Assembly: GCA_019095985.1 (NCBI GenBank)
Contig: CM032664.1
Location: forward strand, 28,656,871 to 28,720,870
Reading direction: 5' to 3'
DNA from: Streblospio benedicti
Taxonomy: Eukaryota > Annelida > Polychaeta > Spionida > Spionidae
DNA: 64,000 bases
In this document: piece by piece, positions 27,701-39,700 of the stretch
Layout of the letters: each line of letters opens with the position of its first letter
Numbering within the stretch: position 1 is the first letter of the stretch
Notes under the pieces: generated by a model
What the model was told of the DNA's origin: nothing
Database searches by the model: none
The model's input: only the letters and a program-made list of their open reading frames with translations
Program-made: the position numbers and the translations under genes

Positions 27701-30700
27701 GTAAATTTCAATATATTTATTACAAATGAATATTTTTTTATGTATGATACATTGTATATATGAGAAAAGTGAAATGTGCAGGTTGCATTATGATCAGAGT
27801 AACTTGTTCAATGTATGCTCAACTGAAGACCTGATTTTGGTGTTTGCATTATGCACTATAGTCTATACTATAATATACAAAGCCTAGTAACTTTTAATTT
27901 GACTTTCTTGATAATTACAAAGTTATTTTATTTTTTGGTAGGCACTATATGTTTTAATGACATCTCGGTTTTATTTTCATGCCTGTTTGCATTTACTTTA
28001 AGTAAAGTGTTCAGAAAAAATAATTTACTAATACTCTGTATTCTACCGGGTTTTTTAAGAAAAAAAATATGATTGTTACTTTTAGCTAGGTGTGTGAATG
28101 TATTGTATTGTATTGTCCATACATTGTACTATCTCAACCAAATTAAAGATTACAATTTTTTTTCAATATTTATTTTGATTAATTTAATGTATCAATTTAC
28201 TTTTCAGGACCATGACTGGACACTGGTCAAGTTTTGGCTGCAAACTGGTGCACACCAATGTGACCCACTCCACCTGTGCTTGCAACCATATGACCAACTT
28301 TGCTGTCCTCATGAATGTTAAAGGAACACAGGTTTGTAGATTACACATTTTGCCTCAGAGTACTACATGTACTCTAAACATTCAAGTTTGGTTAAACGTT
28401 GGTGAATTTAGGAGTTGTGTTGTACAGTTTTGGAGTAGCTATTTTACATTGATACATGTATCTCACAGTGCTAATATTAAATGGGATCTATTACTGATGG
28501 TGGTGCTTTAAGTGAGCATAGGCCCTTCTGTGGATGTTTCGGGAAGTTATGAATGATTCGTAGTATTGTGTAACCATAATGTCTAAAATTGAAAATTTCT
28601 GAAAGAAAAAATTAGCAATTGTTGAAAAAATATATTATGAAACGAATATCACAGTTTGTCTATAAACAATACTCAGAATTGAGAAGCATTGCATATGTTA
28701 TCTAATTCATATAGAAATATGACAAATATCTGTCTGAAATGAGCACATGGCTTCATTATATGAACTCTGATGGTTGCAAGGCAAAATGCTAGGAAACCTT
28801 AAATGTGTTACATAACTGTCTCAGTTTGCAAATGCATGAAGTGGCAATGATGTTGGCCAAATGCATATTCTTTTGTATTCAAATTGTTTTATCCACCTAA
28901 ATGTAGTGGATCATAAAAGTAATGTATTCATACTCATATTCCAACTGACTTTTAATGATTTTAAAATTCCATGAGATCATTTGTCTACACATTTTAAAAT
29001 TTAGAAAATATAGGAACTTCTTGTGGATCTCTAAAATGCTACAGACATGCTAGACCAGGTTCCCTAGAATTACAATTTTTACAATCTAGAAGCCCATAGG
29101 CATTTTGATGATTGTATAGACTGCATATGTCGGATTCTCCCATTCTCATTGATGGTATGTTTGCAGTTGAGTCCGACCCATACGATCAGCCTGCGTGTGA
29201 TCACATACATCGGTTGTATCGTATCCATGGTGTGTCTCTTCATCTGTATCGTCACCTTCATCATGTTTAAGTAAGTTGTATGAATGTTAATGTAAATGTT
29301 CTTAGGCGTATGGACCCTTATCCATGCATTTTTGTGTGTGTATGACATTCTTCTTAAACCTTGGTGAGTTACTTGATAGTGGTTCATGCAACCATCATAC
29401 ATGTACAAGTATTTCACACACACAGCAATGGATAAGCTGGGTTCTCGTTAATATGGAAGTTCATGTAAACCCTTGAGTCTGTATTCACTTAAGTGGTAAT
29501 TCACTTTGGTGTCAGAAAAAAGTGAACACTGCATTTTGTGATGTGATGTTTCCAGTTCCAACAATTTATTCCTGAAGTGACCTATTGAAAACTTAAGACC
29601 ATGTAAGTGCTACTCTCATATTCATGGAAGTTTCAAATTTAAGGGCCATGGCTGCTTGGTTGTTCATCTAATGTTCTTTAAAAATGTTTCACTAAATAGG
29701 ACCTTCCTTTTGAAAACATGGTTACAAAAATGGGACTTAATCATTCTCATTTTACATTCTACCAAGTCATTGGCATATTTTACACGCCTTAGTTCTCTGA
29801 GCAGCATAAAGCATTGCTCCTCTAGGGTTAATTACTTGTAATTATCTTGTGCTTAGATTTTGGAAATATATTTATTCAGTTGTATAAGTAATATGCAATC
29901 TCATAGGGGTATCATCGGTGTGTATGCAGGAATATGATAAGCTGGCGTAAATTATTGCATCTTTGGATATGTGCAGTTAAAATCCATATTTTTATGCATA
30001 GTCAGGTGCATTGTGCATAAGACAGACTGCTTATACATGTAGCTGTTAATGAATAATTTTGAAATTTATTTCACACATTTTAGTCCCACTTTTGTAGTAA
30101 CATTTTTGTTATAAACGTGACCATAAAGTAATCTTTAAATTTATTTTCATATTTTTGCATTAATTCCAATTGAAACCTTGTATCACTTATAAGATTTACA
30201 ACAAATTTCTTTATGTAATCTGAACAAATCATAAAACACATGCTTTATGATTCTATATAGATATATCAAATACATATCCCTTGGAATAGACAGGCCAATA
30301 TGATAAGATGCAATATACTGTGGCTTTATTTTCAGAAATCTCCAGTGTGATCGTAACACCATCCACAAGAATCTATGCATTTGTCTTTTTGTATCTCAAC
30401 TCATCTTCTGTGTTGGTATAGCACAATATGAGAGACAGGTAGGGATTTATTTACAATTTATTGGAAATCCTTTTCAAGTATGCCACCTCTAGCCATATTA
30501 GAGAAGTGTTCACTTATATTGCCTTTCCATGATAATCTGATCAGAATTATTTTAAACTTAAAAGTTTTTGTTTTGTAAAGGTGGTTAATTTGGACAGGAG
30601 GTCTTTTTAGGAGGTTTTCTTACATAGTAAGGCTCCATAAAATTAATAAAATGTTTCTCGTCCTGCCCATTTTCCTACACATAGGATTTTATTTTTTATT

Positions 30701-33700
30701 TTTTATTTTTTATTTTGCTGATTTTTCCGTCCTTATATTATAAGAAAAATGAGGAGGGGTTGACTTTTTATTTTTTATTTTTCTTCCGTGCAAAATCTTT
30801 CATTTTTCAAGTTGAATATTGGGCCATGAATGAACTACTTGTGTTACAATTGTATGTGAACAATGTCTTTCTATTATCAAAATTATAAAACATCACTTAT
30901 AAAACAACTAGTATAATCAATGAAGTATAATATCTAGCGTGCATAGCAAACAAATGACAGGCCTCTGACACGGGGCTGTTTTGTTTGCAGCCAGACGGGA
31001 GGGCCGTTTATTTTTTTATCACTGGGGAGGCAATAAAAATGTTCAGGAGGCTGCACTATACACAGGAGAGAGGGGACGAGAAACATTTTATTATTTATAT
31101 GGGGCCTAATATAAATTGTGAAAATTAGTTTAAAAAAATCAGTAATTGTTGTATTCTTTTTTCCCCCTTTTCCTTATCATCTTCTTATTCTAAATATCAT
31201 TTGCTCATATGAATGGATTCTAGCTTAAAATATGCAACTAGAAAGATTGAGTTTTCAGCTTCTTTGCATATATATGTATATTACTTTGGAATGTTTATTG
31301 TGTTTTGATAGAAATGAGTGTAGTTACAGTTGGACCCATTCAGCAGGAACTTGAAGGGCATAGTAACTGATAAATATAAAATTTGAGTTATCTGAACTTT
31401 TGACTTTTCAGTAGGATTATATATTGTTTTTATTGCTAACTAATCATGAGATTTTTATTGAATTAATCATTAATTATTTTAATAGTTAAAGGTGATGTAA
31501 ATTAGTATGATGAAAGCAAATGGCTTTCAGCTCGAGTTCTACATAATTTCAACTTAATAGAGTTTGAGATAAATGGGTCCAGCTGTAAAAGAATTATTTG
31601 CTAATGCAAAATTATCATGGAAGGAAATATGACCATTTGACAACACTTTGTTTACAAAAAATGAAACAGAACAAAAGGAAAATAAGGCAATTGATTTGTT
31701 TAGCAGTTGCATGTGTAAAACTGCCTGTGTTTGTATCATAATGGATTCTCACACTCAAAAATGCCCCAGAAAGGAAACTAGATTGAAAGCAAGATTTCAT
31801 ATGAAAAGAAAGTGTCAGAAATTAATAGATCTGTCACATTTTGAGCTCTTATCCACTTGAAAGGTTTTGCAATGCGACCATCTTCATATTGATTCTTCCT
31901 CAGCTCTCTAAAAGATTCTACGGATCACTCATTCGTATCGATTTGGGATTTGTGTGAAGCGTTACTGGTTTTACTGTTTGGTAATTATTTACTTTTTTGA
32001 ATTGATACAGTTGGACCTGTTCAATTCGAACTTGAACGGAGTTCTTTAAAAGTTTTAGTTATTCAAATTTTCTTAAATTTGTAGTTACAGAGGAATTTTA
32101 AATACAAAATATGATGAAGATTATCGTTCTTTGCTGTAGTTATCAATGATTTAGATTTATAGATAAACAAGTCAAATTGTAGTCAAGAAATAATACAAAG
32201 CTTTTCTTGAAAAAATGTAAACAGCAGGATATCTTTCAACAGCTTGCCTAAATGTACAGTTGTACTGAATGGAAAATTAAATCAATTTTACTAAGACTAC
32301 AATTATTTAAATTACTCAACAGCATACATGTATTTACTAATAACTACATGTATTGCTGCAGCACTAATTTTAATTGTCATACAATGGAACCAGTTTAACT
32401 CAATGTGGAATATAATATATGTAGATGTAACATTATCAAAGATTTTGAGTTATCAGACTGACTTTTGGTGTAAAAAATGTGATTTTCTTTTTTTCAAGTC
32501 CATAAATTCAAGTACCCCCCCCCCCCATATCAGAGTTGGAGATAAACAAGTATGTGTAAAACATAAAGCATAATTATAGCTCATTGTGAAAGAAAAATCG
32601 TTGAATGGTTATAAATCCACTGCACAAATTCAAATATCTCTGACATAAACCCTATTAATGCAAGAACATTGTAACAAATTTCCTTTTCAATTCTGACATG
32701 TCGCAATATGCCAAAATGAAAGAGGCCAATTTGCACAACACGTCTACATGATAAATGGAAAGAAATTCATCTTACAATTTTGTTAGGCTCCATCTTATTC
32801 ATAGCTCTTGCAAGTAACTTTGTTACAATTGATTGTTCTGACACTACTACTGTAAGTACCATGCACATGTACATGCATCTTTTTCAATTAGTCTTTTCAT
32901 ATTCTGTTAAATCTTCCTTGTTTGAGGGGAGTAGCCATAATTATATAAACACACAAGTTTGAGTAGTCAAATAATATGAAGAAATATTCATCTTTTTACT
33001 TCCTTGTTTTGTAATCATAATATGGCATGGATTGCAAAAGATTTGAACTCCATATAACCATGACCAATGCATACATGTAGTTATATATTCCAGCTCCGCT
33101 GTTTGATCATCATAAGCATCATCCATTACTTTAGTTTTTCAACCATGGCTAATAACTTGCACTGCTTCTAATAGAGCTGTATACATGTAATGAAGAGATT
33201 TAAATGAAGAATACTTTAAGTTCAAGACAAAGATAATGCAAGACAAGCACAAGTCCTCATTTGTATCATATCATAACCTTACATGTACATCTAACAATTT
33301 TCTGTTTCCACCGGGGGATTCTGCACTTTGATAGTGTTGAAATTAAGTTGATACATGTACTCATCTCAATACAACCATTGTTGAGATAACAATTCTTTGT
33401 ATTGTACATGTAACAATTCTCTGTTGTAGCTCCTCTGTTCAATCATTGCGGGGGTCCTCCATTACTTCCTCCTCGCCTCGTTCATGTGGATGTTCCTTGA
33501 GGGCCTGCAGCTCTACCTCATGCTGGTCGAAGTGTTTGAGGCTGAAAAGTCGCGCCGCTGGTATTACTACGCTGCTGGCTACGGAGTTCCAGCAATCATC
33601 ATCGCTGTTTCTGCTGGTCTCTTCCCACGAGGCTATGGTACTTCGGAACAGTAAGTATTGCACTATTCTGGTGTTTTAAGACTTGCTTAATGCGAGATCG

Positions 33701-36700
33701 AAAAGTCTCACTATTGGTATTACTGCACAGCTGGCTATGCAGTAGCCATAATGATCAGTAGTGTTTTGGATAGTTTCTTCCCATGAGGATACAGTAGTTC
33801 AGAAGAGTAAATGTTTTGAAGTTTTCTTGAGGTCGTCTTCAGTCGCTTACCTCTCTCTAAATAATAAATACCATTTTAAAAGTCTACTTAAGTTCTCCCC
33901 ACAACCGTGACAAGTGATTATTTTTAGGTTGACTTCTCCTAAGCTCTAGTTCGGCTTTTACTGTAGTTTCGAACATTTCTTGTGTGGAGTTGCTATTGTA
34001 ACCATTTTTACCAGTTTTTTCAAGAATGTGGCAGAGTAAGATTTTTGTCATAATATCTTGACTTATGTGTTGATTTCTCATAGTTATCCGTCTACTTAGA
34101 TATGTTATGCTGTAGTTTCAAAAGCCTTTTCATACTTCATGGAGAGCTACAAATTTGCCACTATAATGGTCATTGTCTTAGCCTGTGCAATCCCTGGGGG
34201 ATTTGGGACTGCAGCACAGTGAGTTATTTATTGTCTTGTTTTTCTTTCAATGTCACACTCAGTTGTATGTTGTCTTGTGTTTGATACAGTAAAGTCTTCA
34301 GAAATTACCCATCTCTTTCAAATGTACCTCTCAGAAGTAGTTGCAATTGATGAATTGAAGTGTTACTGCCCGTAACTAAAGGGTCTTTCTTAAATGTCAC
34401 TTAAATCTTATGTTCATCCAATTTAGTGGTATTCTGAGAGAGGTTTTACTGTTTTACTGCATATCATTTTGCACATGTTCCAGATTAATTAAGAGATTTC
34501 ACTCCCACTTGGGAATTAAGAAGTCCCAGCTCATTGTATCCTTTGCTTCATAATTTTGTTTTTAATTCAGTAAATATCATTGGAACAACAGTACCTACAT
34601 GAATGTTTTACCAAGGGATTTATTTCCTTTCAGTTAACCATACTACAAACTTAAAAATGATCACTTTTTGCTCTTAAATTATGACTGAGCATTCACTTCA
34701 ATAGAGGTTTTACCATAGTTTTTACTTGAGGGATGTCTGAGTATGGAGTCTCCGCTGTAGTAATCATTGTCTCTGTCATTTTGTTCCCTCAGGGATTCAG
34801 AACTGCAGCACAATGAGTCATTTACCATGTTATCTTATTGCTTCTGATAGGTTTGAACACTTTTTCAAGTGAGCAATTTTATGCACAAATGCCATATTTG
34901 GGCTCATTTGAGTCATGTTATCTTGTGTTTGATAATTTTAAACATGGTTTGAAGTGATCAATTCAAAAAGGTTTCTACATGTGTAATGTTAATGCAAATG
35001 TAATTGGTTCATTCTAGCAGAATGTCAGGACCACAAGCTGAGCAAAGTTTTACATGTTAAATGGCACACAACACCATTACCTTTTTACAGAAATTTCCTT
35101 GGTGATATGTACATGTACCCTTAACCTTCATTGTAAAACTCATAGGCTTTTACACTGTAGTTTGAACCTTGGCTAAGTATGCGGGTATACATGTATTTTG
35201 ACCTGCAGATGTTTTTACTGCACCATCTCAATAATGCTGTTATTTGATATGATCAACTTCTGAAGTTGTCTTGCGTGGGACGTTTTTTGGATGTTTAGAG
35301 GATATTCAATTCTCGTGTGCAAAAGTCGGTATGAGTCCTACATTGTACACACCGAAGCCACAGCTGTGTAGTTGACTCGATGGTCTGTCTGATAGATTTT
35401 AACATTTTTTTAACTGCACAATTTTCACAAGAATTTTTTGTACACTCCTATTCTAATACTAGTAGATTTGAATTTGCTTGAAGTCAATATATTCGAAACA
35501 TTCACATACATGTATAAGCCTTTAGACTTTTAGGTAAAACTTTAGTCAGTTTGTGGAGCAGGCATTTATGTGATTCACATTGATATCCCAATAGAATTCT
35601 ATAACATCCCATTTTTACAATTTTTACTTGACTGTGGACTCTTCTGTGGATGTCTAGTGTAATTATTACATTCAGAATTCTTGGAACCTTTTGCCATTTT
35701 AACTTAAATTTCATTCTATTTGTCACAGATAATCCCAGAAACAGTGGAAATCAATACATTTTGGAACTTGGTCTCCATGTATTCTGTTTCATGTAAATAT
35801 CTCTTTTGAGGCTGTTGTAATGTAAATGTGAATCAATTTCCATCTTGCCAAGCATCTCTTACATTAGCTTGTGCATTGTGTTATTTCAGTATGTAATTAA
35901 GATGGCTCCTACAATGTATGTAATACAAAAGAATATAGTAATTTTGTATGTGTATGTACCTTGTTTAAGCCATTCTGTAATAACTTCTGTATTAATATAT
36001 ACATGTAGTAAGTAATTTTGAAAAGTCTTACCTTTCTACTACTTTATAGTTGACCTAACCTTTATGATACATTTAGTAATATGGCGTTTTAAGGAAATTT
36101 ATAGCTATTTAAATCAATGGCACCAGCATCTGGTTATGTACATTGTAGAACCTTAATAGTTTTGATTATTATAGAAAGAATTCCTCGTGAGCTTTATCAG
36201 TCAATATAGTAGTCATTATCACACAGAATCCCATTTTTGTATTACATTGCTCAAACTCTCTTCTCTTGCATATACATGTACATGTAACATAAGTGGATCC
36301 AACTGAGTACAATTAAATGTTAAAACATATGTTAAGTTCACATCAAAATGCATCTCTTAAGAGAATACTTCAATTTTTATCTGAGTAAAATTTAAAAAAT
36401 TTATCCTCATCTATTTTAGCTGCTGGTTGACAACAGAAAAGGGTTTTATTTGGAGCTTTGTTGGCCCAGTTATTGCTGTTCTAGCGGTAAGTAAATACTT
36501 AATGTATTTTTTGTCTTTCAAAACGCCTTACATATTTATCTATGGCTGATTTCACTAAACGATCATAGACTATATTTAGTCCCTTTGTTTCCAACTTTTG
36601 TTTCTGCATCCTGACATATTAGATTGTATGATTCAGTTCACAAATGCTTGCCTCGTGTCAATGTACTTTCTGTATTAAGCCTCCCTTCCACTTAGGCCTA

Positions 36701-39700
36701 CTCACAATGTTGAAGAGGTCCACTTTGTCAATCATTCAGACACCAAGCTGAAAGCACCTTCAAGTTCAGTCATGTCAGATGTATGTCCTACTGAGCCACT
36801 TATTGTACACTGTACAGCAGCACATGTCCCACCCCAGCACATTCATTTGAAAGAGAGGCACAATCTCATGGGTACATGTGTCTATTAAAACAATGCACTC
36901 GTATGTGCAGCAGTATGTAACCAACTGCACCCATGATGAAGCAAATGATATAACTAAGATATTTGAATATTTCTCATACAGGTGAATGTTGTAATGCTCA
37001 CAATTGCCATCTACAAGATGTGTGAACACGCCAAAAATGTGTCCTCATGGAAAATGAAAGAGCAGAGCAACTTGGAGAAAATACGGTTGGTTGACATTCT
37101 ATTCTTTTTTATAGTTGAATTCATTTATTTAAAATCTGATATTTAGTTGACTTTAGTTTTTGGAGAACTCAAACAGATATTCATTTCCATTATAGCTACT
37201 TTTAATGTAAAGTACCATCTACTTTACATTAAAAGTATAACTTGGTTATAACTCAAATATTTGATCATTCCTTTTATCTTTACGCTATTTATGTGCAGAA
37301 AAAAAACATATCAAATAATATTTGAAAGATATTTACTACTGGTAATTATATTTAGTATCCATCTTCTTTAAACATCAGGCTATATTTATTTTTTGTCATC
37401 CAATATCAAGATAATAAGTGTATACTATATTTTATAAATAAACAAATATGCATTTATGTTCTGTTTTTAAACTACATGTACATTGAAATATTCTCATCTA
37501 ACATTTTCATTTGCAATTAGTGTTTAAATAATTTCATAGTGCCTTTGAGTTACAACAAAATCTATGGTTGATAGAACCCATGAATTTTGGAGGGGGCAGA
37601 CAAGAGTTTTTTATCACAGCAAAATCCCCTTTGTATGCTATTATATATGGGGAAAAGGCCAAAGCTACATGCTTGTCATGCTCAATGTTTTAAAAGTCCA
37701 CAACACAGTTCTTCCCATTAACTGTTCTTTTAATGGAAATGGAATAAGAAAGTATTTTCAAAATGGCTTAGTTTGAGTAGATTGATTTATACAAATGAGT
37801 TCTTTGATCAAGCTTTCACTGTTTTCTATGCCCAAGTGCTAAGAAGTCACTGAACCTTATATTCATTTACAGTAAAGTATACAGTGTAATACTACATATA
37901 TGTGTGCATATTTTGATTCCTCTGGTTTAGTTCTAATCTTGAAAGAATTATAATTTTGCTCATCATGCAAATAGCGAATTCACATCATATATCATGTCCG
38001 AAGATTGCAGATCAATTATGTTTTTCATTTAATACATCAAAATATGTTTTTATGTATTTGCAGGTCGTGGGTGAAAGGTGCAGCTGTTCTGGTTGTTCTT
38101 CTTGGTCTCACCTGGCTCTTCGGCCTGCTTTATTTCAATGACCACGGAGCCTCCGTATTTTGGGCCTATGTTTTCACAGTTCTCAACAGTCTTCAAGGAT
38201 GCTTTATCTTCATATTCCACTGCCTGCTAAACGAAAAGGTACCTCTTGAGTTATTTTATGTGCATGTTTTTGCTTAGAGAAATGGCTCTTGCGGGGCATG
38301 TTTAGGGTTGGTTGAAGGGTTTCTTGTTGGGTCTCATTCTATGGTAGATTAATTTCATTTGGTGTGTGTTAAATGTGCTTTAGAGGAATTCAGTAACAAA
38401 TTAGATTTTTTAAGTCACCTAACATTATTTGTCATACACTGTACATGTAAACACAATAAGTGTGAAATTCTATAGAATGAATGAAGAAAGAATCTAGGTA
38501 GGACCCTTTTGTACATTATTCATAAAATACATGTACACAACTAGACATGAATTTATTTTCTACGAATCGTCTCTGTGAATTGAATAGGAATGTTCATGAA
38601 TAATTTATGTTTTGTATTAGTACAATCAAGTTATTATGTTGCAAGATTCATGTAGATGTGAATTGTAAATTGAAATGATAAGTCCACGTGGGAATGTAAA
38701 GTGACTTTTCAGTCATATCGATTTGCATTCCATTACAGGCACTAACATGGGGTAAAACTGACAATGTAAATGCATGAGTTTACTTTCCCTATGCTCAGTC
38801 AACTTGACATCTACATGTACATGTACATGTACACCATATTGCCTTTCTCAACTCCCTAGTTAGGATACAACACATTACAAATATATGCTAACCACACACA
38901 TTAGCATTCAGTGGCCAGACCTGTACCTACCTGTATAAGGTTTAAGTACCAGAGGACAGTGAGCAACTGGTTAGGGATGAGGTTGCTTAACTGCAACACA
39001 AGATCCAAGCACGACTTTAACCCACTGAAGCACAAGAAATACATGCACAGACACTGCCATTTGTCAGCTGTATCATGAAGCCCCTTCCTTTTTTACAAAC
39101 TGGGTACATGTTTTAATTTTATCTAATCACCCATGATCAGAACGGTCACATACAAATTTCTGACAAATGATTGGCTTACAAAGAGCACAAGAGTCTTTTT
39201 GTAAATTATGTGCACGACTTCTAACAGATACATGTACATGGTATCTGATTTCCCATGTAGGGGCATCATTACTGGGCCCTAATATGATTCCTGCACAACT
39301 AACTTACTTTGATGTTATTTAGTGATGCAAATGTCTTTTGGTTTGTAATTTCTTTCCAAGAGATCTGCAAATGTTACGGAATCACCTAGATGAATTCTAT
39401 TTTGGAATGCCAGCATTTTGTAAACACGATTGATTATTCTTTGTACGCTTTTTTGTATTCGACAATTATTGTACATTATGTATTTTGTTTTACACAAATG
39501 TGGTTTGAAGAGACACTAAAATAAATCAAAACTAGAGCATTTACTTCTTACATCTATTTTTAGACTTCGGAAGATAGACTACATAAGAGACAGATGAGAC
39601 TTGTGAACTTTTAGATGAAAGTCTCCAGCATTCAAGTAATACAGAGAAATGAAGTCAACTAGATCATTTATATTTTACATCAATTTTTAGGTCCAGAAAG

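Larger units (their letters stand above)
30439..33429. other. Latrophilin intron 15
   Basis: 3.0 kb. It holds a 478-bp inverted-repeat element (30630-31107), three copies of a short degenerate repeat (about 31325, 32004, 32380), and near its end two exon-like relics (32787-32851, 33094-33153). Confidence 0.6.
33651..36419. other. Latrophilin intron 16 with exon-16 relics
   Basis: 2.8 kb. The first 1.2 kb holds three decayed copies of the 3' half of exon 16 (33694, 34109, 34739). The remainder has no coding signal. Confidence 0.6.

Noticed and set aside
32787-32851. Extra exon between latrophilin exons 15 and 16
   Set aside because: Joining exon 15 directly to exon 16 gives the exact vertebrate spacing between TM2 and the TM3 cysteine, and the candidate's entry phase does not fit. 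Kept only as a possible relic.
33571-33650. Olfactomedin domain or other vertebrate-only latrophilin parts
   Set aside because: I looked for an olfactomedin domain between the lectin and HRM exons (17748-20435) and found none; this agrees with invertebrate latrophilins generally lacking it.
33694-33807. Copy B as a working alternative to exon 16
   Set aside because: It has an in-frame TGA, lacks the TM3 half and has no acceptor at a suitable place.
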